Source: Phallus indusiatus
Taxonomy: Eukaryota; Basidiomycota; Agaricomycetes; Phallales; Phallaceae
Reading direction: 5' to 3'
DNA length: 64,000 nt
Assembly (NCBI GenBank): GCA_027605045.1
Contig: JAQFWX010000022.1
Coordinates: forward strand, 186,001-250,000
Below the pieces are notes generated by a model, which worked only from the letters and a program-made list of their open reading frames with translations, did not search any database and was not told the origin of the DNA. A program made the translations under genes and the position numbers. Position 1 is the stretch's first letter. Every line of letters begins with the position of its first letter. This document shows, one piece after another, positions 20,758 to 31,683 of this stretch.

Positions 20758-22560
20758 GTGTTCATTGTGAGGTTTTTTTTTCGGGTGTAAATATCCTTAG
20801 TTAATTCTTGTTTCAGAAGAAAAGTTTCTGGCGAAGGTTGAAGGTGCTTTGATCACGACCAAGTGTCTATAGTCCTTTGAAAGTTTGATATCTACACAGC
20901 ATGGGAAGCACAAAATGACGTATATCATACATCATAATTCAGAAACACTGCGAAAGGTTATGTATGCACATGAATAGATTATCGAGCTTACGCCCAATAA
21001 TACTATAATGAAAATGTGTTGCCTGGTATCACTCGCACAGCTTAGTGTTTCTCAAACCGAGACTGCCCTTGCATAAATCTTGAGTTTCAGCTCAAAGAGA
21101 GCAAGAACCGTGGTCTTGAAGGAAGAGACCCAATGCACATTGAGGATGTCTTCCCTCAACACTATCAACTTGACAACGAAAAACTCCCATATTCCCGCAC
21201 ACCCCCAAATGACATTCAAAAAATTGTAATACCGAGTACACCCCTATTAATGTCTGTGTCTACTTGGTAATACTCATCAAGTCACACAGCACAATCAGAG
21301 TCAAGTCTGACGGGGATATGCTACGGAATCCGGACTGTGGTTTACCAATCATAGAAAGTGACTTCGGTTATGACGACACTCTCCTGACAGGAAGATCCAT
21401 TCACAGCTGAACTGTGTGCAGCCCCCTTGTTCACCCGTTACACAAGTACATCAAGTCTCCATTTGGGGAACCCTTCGACGGCGCTATCGATGTAAGAGAG
21501 GCGGCATTTAGGCAATTTCGGGAAAACTCTAAGACCCTAGAACAGTGGCTTTCCGTAAGCAAAGACGAGGAGAAAAACACTTGCTAATGTCATGTACTCC
21601 GTTTTCCCAGGCAAACTCATACGTAGAGTTTTTCAGGTATTACGAACCCGAAGATAGCTGCGAGTCGTCCATTACGACTACGTCTCAGCCACCACCGATC
21701 ATCTCGGAATTTGTGGTGGAACATGTACGCTATTTTCCCCGGCGCTCTTGCACCACGGCTGTCCAAAATGCTCTTTTTTACGCTGCCGTTTGTACTGTCA
21801 GATCGTCGACCACACTCGGAAAGTAACACATTCCGCGATCCAGGACCTCATGATCCATGTGCATGGGATCTCGCAAGGGAAGATTTTCTGTTCTGATTCT
21901 GAAAGATGGATTAACGATAAATCATAAGAGGGAGGATGTGGTAGTTGGATAGTTCAGCGCATCTGAAAATGTTATCGTTGTCATGTTGGACTTACATATC
22001 CGCTTTTTTGGACCACAAAGAATCTTGAAAGGTTGTTTTCGGGAGCGTTGGGTACGTGTTGCGGAGTAAAAAGATTGTGGAGAGCGGGGAAGTTTCAAAA
22101 AGGAAATCCCCTCAATATATCAAACACTGAAATTTGAAATTTTGAATCGATTATCGATGGCCCACGGGGCTCTGTTAGGATCGGCTTTCCTTAGCCGTTT
22201 CGTTAGCGTGCCCAATAATATTCATGTTCAACTTCAAAAATGAACGAGGGTAATGCTCTTCACAATTTGGAACTTGGATTAGGCGTGGGATTCATACGTA
22301 CCTGAGACGTCGATGAAAAGTACGACGACTGAGGGTCAAAGCTAGAACAGTCACAAACTTAGCCCCAACGACCGATGAAGTGATGAAAACTGATCAAGTT
22401 TTGTTTTCTTTGAAAAATAATATCCATACTAGTACCTGGTATTCCCTAAATATTTATTTTGACTTTTCTGGCTGCTTGCAAAGTGTTATGAATGGCAGGA
22501 ATGATTTTGTAGAATATTGGTTCATCCAAAACTGTTCGGTAACGTAGTTCAGACGAGAGA
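20758..22560. other. Intergenic; possible degraded coding remnants
   Basis: From about 21,250 to 21,900 one plus-strand frame has coding-like stretches (for example LRNPDCGLPIIESDFGYDD and FGEPFDGAIDVREAAFRQF) interrupted by stops. I do not recognise a family. The rest shows nothing. Confidence 0.35.
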
Positions 22561-22635
22561 TGCCGTGGCACAGTGGTGATTAGAAAAACAATCCAAGCAA
22601 AGGTCTTGGGATCGAATCCCGCTGTGTGCTTCACA
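22561..22635 (+). repeat. tRNA-like sequence, probable SINE relic
   Basis: TGGCACAGTGGTGA (22567-22580) resembles an RNA polymerase III A box. GGGATCGAATCCC (about 22609-22621) resembles a B box, with a T-loop-like ATCGAAT between GGG and CCC. The acceptor ends do not pair well and the anticodon arm is poor, so this is not a functional tRNA. A tRNA-derived SINE head is more likely. A T-rich run follows at about 22,680-22,695. Confidence 0.4.
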
Positions 22636-23177
22636 ATTGCGGGACATGTCTAGGCATTTACCATCCTCATGCGTCTGCCTTATTTTCTTTTTTGTTTCGC
22701 TAATACGAAACACAGTCTCACCAGAATCTCAATCCTTTATTAATTCATCTTTATTTAGAATCTACTTGTCCGAGAGCAAATCAATGTAACCAAATCCCGT
22801 CGTTCAATTTAGTAAAGTGTCGCTTGAACTGCATCAACAAACGAGCACCAATCTCATAAGACTGTCCTACGTCTGGAATGTGCCATAATATTACCCTCGA
22901 GGTTAGTAGGCTTTCTCGCAGACATTTCGTTCTTCCCGGTCCAGCTCTGAGAGATTTGCTTTTAAAAGACCAAAGTCTGGTTACTGATACCTATGAATTG
23001 CCAGCGCACGGAAGTCTCATTCAGTTGCCTTCGGACCAGTACTGGGAATAGTACTTGAATTGTGGTTCAGACCGTGATTCAAGGCCAAGTTTGTGATAAT
23101 ATTCTATTACGAAAGTGTGAATGTAGGTAAGTACAAAAAAGCCCGAATCTTGCGGTCCAATAGTATTACGATTAGGA
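22636..23177. other. Intergenic
   Basis: No coding sequence or structured repeat is recognised in this stretch. Confidence 0.4.
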
Positions 23178-23894
23178 TTAAACGTTTGACTGGTTTGGCG
23201 GCTCCGTTGGAAGCAAATTCGTAGATTCATCGGCAACGGGCGACGAAGGAATATCCAATTCGGATAATGGTATAATCCGCGGAGCCAGTTGCTTGTTGCT
23301 TCCTGTAGCAAGTCTTGTTATAAGCGCAAAGGTCATGTCTATGACAACGATAATAAAGAGCATCGAGGACCCCTGGTTCGTGAAGAAACAAACGAAGGTG
23401 ATAAGAGCTGCCCCGGTACAACGTCCTAGAAGACTAGATAAAGCATATGCGGGTTAGCCCATGGGACATCCATGTTTAGGGTAAGGGTTGGCGTCGCTAT
23501 TCCGCACATACCTCAGCTCGATGAACGATTTACCACCGGTGTTCCAGAATGGACCTGCTTCGAGAAAATACACTGAACCCATCGCAAATATGAGAATTCC
23601 GTATGCTGTTATGGGTCGCTGTTCGTCGGGTGTAGCTGGAACTGGCACATGAGGCTAATGTCGTCATAATGAACAGTCTACTCTCGTCGTAAACAAAAAG
23701 AATGAAAATCTGACGAGGTGTGTAATGCGTTCAAGAAGCCTTATGAAAGGATTGTCCATGAAAAGTGACGGAGCCCATAGAAGCGAGGATCCGACCACCA
23801 TCGCTCCAATGCCGACGAGAAGAAGCCACGGTCTGCCGCGGTTGCAGCGTGCTGGGAAAACGAGTGCCGACTCTTCTGGTGAGACAGACGCCAT
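23178..23894 (-). CDS. Small four-helix membrane protein, unknown function
   Basis: I infer three exons. The first is about 23894-23719 (ATG; PWLLLVGIGAMVVGSSLLWAP, helix 1). The second is about 23658-23515 after an intron ending CATTAG; it has VPATPDEQRPITAYGILIFA, helix 2, and FWNTGGKSFIELR. The third runs from about 23430 to TAA at 23178; it has AALITFVCFFTNQGSSMLFI and VVIDMTFALITRLA, helices 3-4. A polar tail follows with a Leu-Pro-rich acidic segment (SELDIPSSPVADESTNLLP). Splice sites are GT..AG and phases agree. The length is about 170 residues. It is a small integral membrane protein with a cytosolic tail, of a kind common and unassigned in agarics. No relation to the neighbouring arrays is evident. 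I do not recognise the family. Confidence 0.6.
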
Positions 23895-24370
23895 TGCGAT
23901 AAGAGAGGAGCTTGTCTTGTAGAATGAACGACTAAAGCGATTTCAGTGCTTGGATTGAAGAGTGGAGAACACGAAGTGAAAATTAGGAGGAAAAGGAAGC
24001 TGGCTGGTCATAATGATAAATTGGAAGGTTTGGGCTTCGTGATCATTAACCGGGTACCGGCTCTCGCTCATTGGGTACGGGAAAAACAGCCGCAACGTTT
24101 AGAAGTCCTTCCGTATATCACAATTGCATTGGTTCCACATTTAGGTGCGAATGGCGTGTTTGTGAACCTCAAGTGCTTAAATCCGTGGACCACTAAAAAC
24201 CAGTAAAGTACCTTTGCCCGCAGTAGGAAAGATATTTCGCACCTACAGATGTGTTCAGAAATGACACGACAGTTTGAGAGCGTTGTCGAATATGTCCAGA
24301 ATGTTCTTGAGCGTAACGGATTTTTCGGTGGAGAGGGAAGGCGGGCGATGAACATTTTCGGCATTCGCCG

Positions 24371-24426
24371 GAACTTTCTAGACTCTACCACGACGCGACC
24401 ACAGCACCTTCAAAAAAGTATAAAAG
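24371..24426 (+). promoter_or_regulatory. Heat-shock element and TATA box of sHSP copy 1
   Basis: GAACTTTCTAGA (24371-24382) is an alternating GAA/TTC array fitting an HSF-binding heat-shock element. It is preceded by a further TTC near 24365. TATAAAAG lies at 24419-24426, 36 bp downstream, and the ATG is at 24517. The same layout occurs in both paralogs. Confidence 0.8.
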
Positions 24427-24516
24427 AGGTGCAAAATGGTCTCTGAAATAACAACAAAGTCTTACTACTCATCACTCGACACTAAATTGACTTGAACAAA
24501 CTCAATATCTCTTACA

Positions 24517-25084
24517 ATGTCTCTCGTATTCTGCAACGACTCACTATTCGACAACTTTGACAGACTCTTCAACGACGCTTTCGATGCTCGTATCGGAAAT
24601 CGTGATGCGTCAGGCAATGGCCAAGTTCAGAGGCAAAATACCGCTCTTAGACCAAGGTAGGACAATCGTTTTGAGTTGGATGTGGAAGTTGCTGACGTCT
24701 TCAAACAGAATGGACATTCACGACTCTAAAGAACGCAATGAAATAACGGCTACGTTTGAATTACCCGGGCTTAAGAAAGAAGACGTATCTATTGACGTGT
24801 ATTCGAACAGTCTAACTGTTTCTGGACGTAGTAGTCTATCAAATGAATCTGAAAAGGACGGGTACAGTGTTCGTGAAAGACGATATGGCAGCTTCTCTAG
24901 GACAATTCCACTTCCTCAGGGAATAAAGGTATGTTCTTGTTTGAGTTGGTTTTGAACTGTGTACTGATATGCGCGCTTGATATAGTCCGAAGACATCAAA
25001 GCTAGCATGGCCGAAGGTGTTTTGACTGTAAAATTCCCGAGGAGCACGCCAGAACAAGCGCCAAAGAAAATAACAATTAATTGA
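24517..25084 (+). CDS. Small heat-shock protein (HSP20/alpha-crystallin), copy 1
   Basis: Three exons: 24517-24656, 24709-24928 and 24986-25084 (459 nt, 152 residues). The N-terminal arm starts MSLVFCNDSLFDNFDRLFND. The alpha-crystallin domain starts at MDIHDSKERNEITATFELPG and ends with the A-x3-GVL signature (ASMAEGVLTVKFPR). The C-terminal ITI matches the I-x-I motif that docks into neighbouring dimers. The length is usual for fungal Hsp16-18. It is an ATP-independent holdase that forms oligomers in the cytosol. Intron positions are identical in all three copies. Differences from copies 2 and 3 are few (for example YSN for HAN in the domain). A heat-shock element lies upstream. It is convergent with type A gene A3. 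Confidence 0.92.
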
Positions 25085-25695
25085 AGAAGATTTTTATATG
25101 TTCATGTAGCATTTAGGGTTTTAGACTGTAACGAATTGTATCCACGAATTTTTAATCTGTATATAAAACATAAATCACATCGGTCTCTGCGTATTGAACT
25201 GAAATTCAAGCTTCAAGACATAGAATTTTAAGCTACGTGTTTGAGGTTCCTGGTTAACCGCGGCCGACACAAATCAACATCTATAGCCGCGTGAGCACAC
25301 TGCAGTGGAAAGAAACATTCATCTCTGACGTATTACTGAGTTTGAACACTTTCAAACGGTAGCAAAATTGCGCATTCAAACCCTTGTTTTTTCTTCGGTG
25401 GATATGTTTGACGTAGCGCTGGTTCCTTAACGACATAGTCGATAAAGACATGGACCACAAGTTGGTAATATGTTTTGTGATTCAAACAAGTTTAAATTAT
25501 CAATTTGCACGATGTACATCGCTTCGTGTTTCCCATACTGTTTGTCTTAGGCTTTGGAACGTTGTTACTATAAGGACAGGCTGTAAACACTTGTTGGTCG
25601 TTCTCAAAATACCCCCGACCTTCACTCATAAATCCAATAAAGCAAGGATTAATTTAGGATTTTTACATACAGAGAAAATTAAAATCCCTCGCAAT
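25085..25695. other. Intergenic between sHSP1 and the LINE stub
   Basis: No gene. The last part (about 25,560-25,695) is the displaced 3' flank of type A gene A3: it matches the flank of A4 once the LINE stub is removed. Confidence 0.5.
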
Positions 25696-25707
25696 AGACA
25701 CTTAGGT

Positions 25708-26244
25708 GTGTGTGTGTGTGTGTTAATCTGTGAGTCCCTGAGGGCGTTGCCCTATGTATCGGGACTTTGACTTGCGGAGATGGCCGGATCTCGTCATTTC
25801 GTGTACGCGCTCGCTCTTCTTCGTGTAGTGTGGTGTCGTGGGGACCTGTGTTCCCACCGTTCATCTTCTCTTCCCTCCTCCTCTTCCTCTTTGCCTGGCT
25901 CGAGGTATGTCCAAATTTCCGTGTGTGGCTTTAAATCGTCCGGTGTTGTTGATGTACTCGAATAGGACTTTTACTGCCCTCCGGTCACTGAGGAGTCGGC
26001 TCTTCGTGATTGTGTGCTGTCTGAAGTACCGTTGTACTTTCTCCCGGTGTTTGTCGTATCTTGGGCATCTGCACAGGAAGTGCGCGATCGTTTCCGTCTC
26101 CATCTCGCAGGCCGGGCATGCAGGTGTGTCCGATTTCCCAATCTTGTGTAAGTGTCCATTTAACTGTGCGTGCCCTGTGCGTAGCTGCATCAGTACTGAA
26201 GTGTTTTTTCTCGGCCACTTAGCGGTCATTCTTAGAAACGCTGG
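25708..26244 (-). mobile_element. 5'-truncated LINE stub
   Basis: Minus-strand frame 26250-25861 reads as a non-LTR retrotransposon C-terminus: QLRTGHAQLNGHLHKIGK followed by the CPAC..H..C zinc-binding segment and RAVKVLFEYINNTGRF. A 3' tail of (CA)n, seen as TG repeats from 25,708, ends the element. It is flanked by an identical 12-bp target duplication, AGACACTTAGGT (25696-25707 and 26245-26256). Endonuclease, RT and most of RNase H are missing, as expected from incomplete reverse transcription. It is inserted at the stop codon/3' UTR of A3. Confidence 0.85.
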
Positions 26245-26250
26245 AGACAC

Positions 26251-27704
26251 TTAGGTATTATGATGAGTATCCCGTGTGGCGAGCTCACCAAGTGCCGTTC
26301 CTTGGACGGTATTAGCGAATCTTATGTCTGTGAATTCGGGCGAGGTTCCAGAGATTTGCCCTTCTGTCTCGCGGTTTGCTGAACGTAAATTAATAACTAA
26401 GTGGGATGACTAGGGAGTTGTCAGAAAAGATGGGAATGCAATGAGATTGGACATACAGTAACCCCCGCGAGTGCATAAGTCCACCTAAAGTGTGTTAATA
26501 ATTTCAAATGTTTAAGAGTTAAAGTTACCCTTACCGAAAGGCAATCACGCCTAATACAGAGTGTAACCTATATCCAATTGTAGACAAGAGAAGACAAACT
26601 AATGAATGTTTTTAATTATGCTACTCTTTGTGCAACATTTAAAACACACCCAATAAAAGGAAAAAATCCCAGACACCATCTCGGATAAAGGTGTGATAAA
26701 TAGGGGTCGTCGCGCTAGAAAGCTTCAACCCGTTCCTCTTAAGAAAAACGTGTCGTCCTATAAACAGGAAGAAAACGATCGCTTGAACAAAAAGTATAGG
26801 CAGCCTACAAAGATATCAATCTTTTGGACCGTTATCGGGCTGAAGACGCCTTACCAGCTATATGATTCTATACTGGGGGTGGTCAAAATTATACAAACCA
26901 CGATTGGTAGTTGGGGGGAAAAGGGGTTTGCAACGCTTTGGACTTTAGGCAACACTAATGAAATTAAATATGCGACAGTAACAAATGCAATAACTTCCAT
27001 GATACAAAGAGATCCAAGAACGACCTTGTTTCTCCCGTACAATGCGTACACTATGACCTTCAGCATAAGGATCATTCATATTAATATCGAGTTTGACAAA
27101 ATACCGCGGAATATCAATAGTATGTCCACGCATGTGGCCATAACTAAACCAAACATCCCAACTAACCAATGATCAACTTTGCAACCAGAATCGGTAGTCC
27201 CCTGGATTCCAACGTTGAAAAAAGATCGACTCTGAGCATATGCGATTATTAAATAAATCAAATGATAGAAAGTATTTAACGCTTACATTTCTGTCCCGAT
27301 AACGAGAAGACGGATGGCTCCAAACAAAACAGTGATATAAGAAAACTTAGATCTTAGTGCCAGTGAAATTTAGTCCAAAAGAAATTCATTACAAATAAGG
27401 AAGTCATACTTCCAGATGTATTTTACCTGAATGATCGAAAGATATCAATATGGATGAGAAGCAAATGAAAATGAAAATTATAGTAGAAGATATGTACCTC
27501 TCTGTCCATGTTTATTAGAGTATCCCAGAAGAAAAACATGGAGGAAGCAACTTCAAACCCGTATGAGACAAAATATGCGAGATTTAAAAAAATCTAATTG
27601 TTACCAGTGCTAACATTCAGAATATAGATGTTCTTCACTAAGCTTGGAAGGGCGGCTGCCGGAATTTCCTTGAAGATTTCGCTGGATACTACTGTACTAT
27701 TCAT
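26251..27704 (-). CDS. DUF6533-like multi-pass membrane protein A3
   Basis: A type A gene on the minus strand. ATG at 27704 gives MNSTVVSSEIFKEIPAAALP, and TAA lies at 26253-26251. The exon pattern is as in A1/A2: the long exon with WLVGMFGLVMATCVDILLIF; YALYGRNKVVLGSLCIMEVI; NPFSPQLPIVVCIILTTPS; the block with the IYHTFIRD-type motif near 26,680; and the last exon with SHLVINLRSANRE. It is about 76% or more similar to A2 by eye. The reading frame seems intact; a LINE stub lies exactly at its stop codon, so its natural 3' UTR is replaced by transposon sequence. It is convergent with sHSP copy 1. Function unknown. Confidence 0.68.
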
Positions 27705-29100
27705 GACGACGGTATGAAGCTTGAAGCTTTGGGTATAGACGAACGAACGGGCTGTCAATTGACTGTCACATATAACTAAAGCATGGCTTTTCATGTCAAT
27801 GTTATCTGGTCCGAGAGAGTGCTGCACATGAGGTATCATCGCGTGTTGCGGCCATCAGTATCGCATGTAGTGCGATGGACCAAGATCGACTACGGTGGAG
27901 TCAAACTACATTATTTTATTCAACTAAGATGGTCGAGCAATTGAGGCGGATTGACAGGGAGCAAGTATAGAGTCTACCATAGTCCGCGGCGGTCGGAGCT
28001 CTGAGTTTTTAATTCTTTATGCCTATGCCATGGCCGAAATTGAAATTGACTGAAGCTTAGGTAAATATTTTCGATTTCTTTTTACAGGTATAGCAAAACG
28101 TCCTTACCTGAAGGCTGCTAAATTTTCGGTAAAGTCTCAGGCGAGTCAAGAGGTGATGCGGATTCAAAAACCGGAGTACCACACATCTCCTCGCGAAGGG
28201 CCCCACTGTTGATCTTATGAGAAATGAACCTCAGAATATTAATGAATGGCTTACATGGGATTTTCTGAACGCATGTGGAAATATTACTTGCCTTTCGAAT
28301 AAATTTTATCTCGACTTCTATACGACTTGTGTCATGATTTTACTACACAGCCAATGTTATAGACTAAATGGGGAAAAAGAGATAAATATGATGCAACATC
28401 GAATCAGCGTAGCTGACTTGGATGCTTATTGGAAAGTTCGTGCCGAATTCCGCTGATCATCCTAACACCGTCAGCTCATGTATTTGAAACAGAAGCAGGA
28501 AGTATCATATTGACCTACCCCACACTTAATATGGGTACATACTTATGGTACCATGGTCATATCTATTTTGAAAAAAAAAGGAAGTTAAAGAAAGCGAGAC
28601 CCCAAAAAGAAATACGATCTGTATACGGAATGTCAAAGTCTATAGAACGATCAATTATCTTCACAAGCAGGAGAGAAAAAAAACTGATCTCATTTCAAGT
28701 AGTATCTCTTGGGTATCTCGAAAAAAGTTTAGACGAGCTGAACCCGTGGCGATGGAAACGATTTGAGATTGAATTTGTGATTCTCGCCCAGGGAGAAATA
28801 ACCCCTTCAAGCTGCTACGTTACTCTCCACGCCACCTTCCTCATCTATTTTAACGATACTCCACATTCGATGTAACGGTGATTCAGGTGACATTTCTCGT
28901 TATTGACAGTGTAACCGTCGCTCTGCTCTCAATACGGACTTTGAATTTGAGCATCCCGACCGCTCAAACAAATTTGTCAGCTACACAAAATAAGAATAAC
29001 CTGCGTAGAGGGTTCAAAAGTGACTCGCCAGATGCCACGACTATCGAATATGTCGGGAATGTTCTCGAGCATAACTGGTGGAGAGGAAAAACGGGTGATG
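27705..29100. other. Intergenic, head-to-head region between A3 and sHSP2
   Basis: No convincing gene. About 28,200-28,900 is a diverged copy of 32,450-32,850 (upstream of sHSP3): both contain a GATC..ATG..GAAATGA block followed by similar sequence. It contains open but unrecognisable frames and is probably former coding or simply duplicated spacer. Confidence 0.45.
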
Positions 29101-29119
29101 ACATTTTCGGCATTCGCCG

Positions 29120-29174
29120 GAACTTTCTAGACGTTACCCCATGCGACCACAGCACCTTCAGCAAAGTATAAAAG
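29120..29174 (+). promoter_or_regulatory. Heat-shock element and TATA box of sHSP copy 2
   Basis: GAACTTTCTAGA at 29120-29131 and TATAAAAG at 29167-29174 are spaced by 35 bp, as in the other copies. The TTCGGCATTCGCCG block before the element is also conserved in all three. Confidence 0.8.
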
Positions 29175-29256
29175 AACCGCAAGATGGTCTCTGAAACGAC
29201 AAAAAAAGCTCAACTCTCAACACTAAATCGATTACAAAAGCTTAAGATCTCTCACA

Positions 29257-29825
29257 ATGTCTCTCGTATTCTACAACGACTCGCTCTTCGACAACTTTGA
29301 CAGACTCTTCAACGACGCTTTCGACGCTCGTATCGGAAGTCGTGGTGACGCGTCAGGCAATGATCAAGTTCAAAGGCAGAGCACTGTTCTTAGACCAAGG
29401 TAAGTCCAAATCATTTCACTTGAATGTAGAAACTGCTAACGTCTTCCAACAGAATGGACATTCACGACTCTAAAGAACGCAATGAAATAACGGCTACATT
29501 CGAATTACCCGGACTGAAGAAAGAAGATGTTTCTATTGACGTGCACGCGAACAGTCTTACTGTCTCCGGACGAAGCACTCTGTCCAATGAAACGGAAAAG
29601 GACGGGTACAGTGTTCGTGAAAGACGATATGGTAGCTTCTCTAGGACGATTCCACTTCCTCAGGGAATAAAGGTACGTTTCTTGTTCGAGTTGTTTTTGA
29701 ACTGTATACTGATGTGCTTGATATAGTCTGAGGATATCAAAGCGAGCATGACTGACGGAGTTTTGACCGTGAAATTCCCGAGGAACACACCGGAACAAGC
29801 TCCGAAGAAAATAACTATCAATTAA
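29257..29825 (+). CDS. Small heat-shock protein (HSP20/alpha-crystallin), copy 2
   Basis: Exons 29257-29399, 29453-29672 and 29727-29825 (462 nt, 153 residues). It has the same N-terminal arm, alpha-crystallin domain and I-T-I tail as copy 1. Exon 1 is one codon longer (GSRGDASGND in the linker), and in exon 3 MTDGVL replaces MAEGVL. GT..AG introns are 53 and 54 nt. It is a cytosolic holdase chaperone by family. It is convergent with type A gene A4, whose stop is 416 bp downstream. The near identity of the copies suggests recent duplication or gene conversion. Confidence 0.92.
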
Positions 29826-30240
29826 AGAGGAATTTTGCATGTTTATGTAGCATTCAAAAATTTTGTTAAGCTGTACACAAATTGTATTGTGAATTTAATT
29901 CCGTCATATTTTATTATCAGTAAAACACGAATCACGTTGGTCTTTTAGTTGCTATATAAAACCTCACTGGGAGTCTGATTTCATTCAGAATCCACGGATA
30001 ACGAGAAATTTTACAAGAGAAAAATACAATGGAAAAAGAGTTTGATGTTACAAAATGCAGGACTAAGAGACAATAATTATACCACCAGGCTCCAGCTCCC
30101 ACTTTCACCCAGTTTATCTTCTTTTATACTTAATGACTGTAGACACTCGTTCAAGTTGTTTGTCGACCAAACATCCGGTAAAACAAGGATTGGCTTTAGA
30201 TGATTACAAAGGGAAATAAAGTTCCTTCCCAATGAGGAAC

Positions 30241-31683
30241 TTAGACATTTTCATGGGTGTCCCTCGTGCTAAGATCGCTAAGTGCCGTTCTTTCAACAGT
30301 AGCGAATTTTACTTCAGTATATGCGGACGACATTCCGACCGTTTTCCCTCCTGTTTTGTAACTCGCCGAGCGTAAATTGATAATTAAGTGGGATGCCTGG
30401 GAGATTGAGTCAGAAAAGGTGAGAAAGCAATGATTTTGGGGCATACAGTGATTCCTGCGAGTGGATAAGCCCAGCTAAAGCGCTTTAAGTAATTTCGAAT
30501 GCCTGAGAGTAAAAGTTTACTCTTACTAAAGAGCAATTTCGCCTAATATAGAGTGCATCCTGAATCCAATTGTACATATCAAAAGACAAGCTACGAATAT
30601 TTTCAATTATGCCACCCCTTTTTTTGCAACATTGCATACCAAATAAAACAAAGAAAATCCAGAGACCATCTCGAATGAAAGTGTGATAGATACGGGAAGT
30701 TGTGCCGGAGAATTCCATTCCGCTCCTCATAAGATAAATGTGCTTTCCTAGAGCAAGGAAGGTAGTGGTTGCTTGTACAAAAACTATAGGCAACCTACAA
30801 AGACATCAATATTTTGTACCATTGTTGGGGCTGAAGATGCCTTACCAAACATATGTTTCGATATTGGGGGTGATTAAAGTTACACAAATCATGATTGGCA
30901 GTTCATGGAAAACGGGATTCGCAACGATTGTAACTTTAGGGAATGACAGTGAAATCAAACATGCAACGGCCACAATTGCAATAACTTCCATAGTACAAAG
31001 AAACCTAAGTAGTACTTTGTTTCTCCCATACAATGCGTACACTAATGATCCTCAGCATAAGCATCATTTCATGTAAAAACAGAGAGTTTGACAAAATACC
31101 GCGGAATATGAACAGCATGTCCACGCATGTAGCGATAGCTAACCCAAAAGTCGCATTCAACCAAAAGTTAGCTATGCAACCAGAATCGGTAGTTCCTTGC
31201 ATCCCAACATTGTAGAAAAAATTAATTCTGAGTATATGCATCCAATAAACTAATTGCATAATAGAAAATATTGGAAGGCTTACATTGTTACCCCCGTAAC
31301 GAGGAGGCGAATGGTTCCAAACAAAACAGTAATATAAGAAAACTCGGATCTGAAGTGTCATTTGAGCCGGAAAATTCATACCAGTGAATAGAGGCTTACT
31401 TCCAGACGTATTTCAACTGAGAACGATATTAATACGAAGAAGCCAATGAATAGAAATTATAGGGTATACTACCTCTCTGTCCAGATTCAATAGTATATCC
31501 CAGAAAAAAAGCAGAGAAGAAGCAACTTCAAACCCGTAAGAGGCGAGATATGCGAGGTTTTGAAAATCTGAGCATCTTACCAATATTAATGTTTAGAATA
31601 TAAACGTTATTCACCAAGCCTGGAAGGGCGGCTGCCGGAACTCCCAAGAATGTATAGGTGCTGGATATAACTGTGCTATTCAT
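30241..31683 (-). CDS. DUF6533-like multi-pass membrane protein A4
   Basis: A type A gene on the minus strand, from ATG 31683 (MNSTVISSTYTFLGVPAAAL) to TAA 30241. The exon structure is conserved: the WLNATFGLAIATCVDMLFIF exon; YALYGRNKVLLRFLCTMEVI; VACLISLSFPKVTIVANPVF; TPNIETYVW; LPIVFVQATTTFLALGKHIY; IYHTFIRDGLWIFFVLF; and a last exon starting after CCTAG-type acceptors. The N-terminus differs from A1-A3 (FLGVPAAALPGLVNNVY). It is about seven helices long and appears intact. It sits tail to tail with sHSP2. Function unknown. Confidence 0.68.

Noticed and set aside
21545..21826. Short open frame of 93 codons between A2 and the SINE-like relic
   Set aside because: No start context, family motif or splice support; composition looks like degraded sequence.
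22561..22635. Functional tRNA gene
   Set aside because: The acceptor stem does not pair and no clear anticodon arm is seen.
25708..25723. TG microsatellite as an independent feature
   Set aside because: It abuts the target duplication and is better explained as the 3' tail of the LINE stub.
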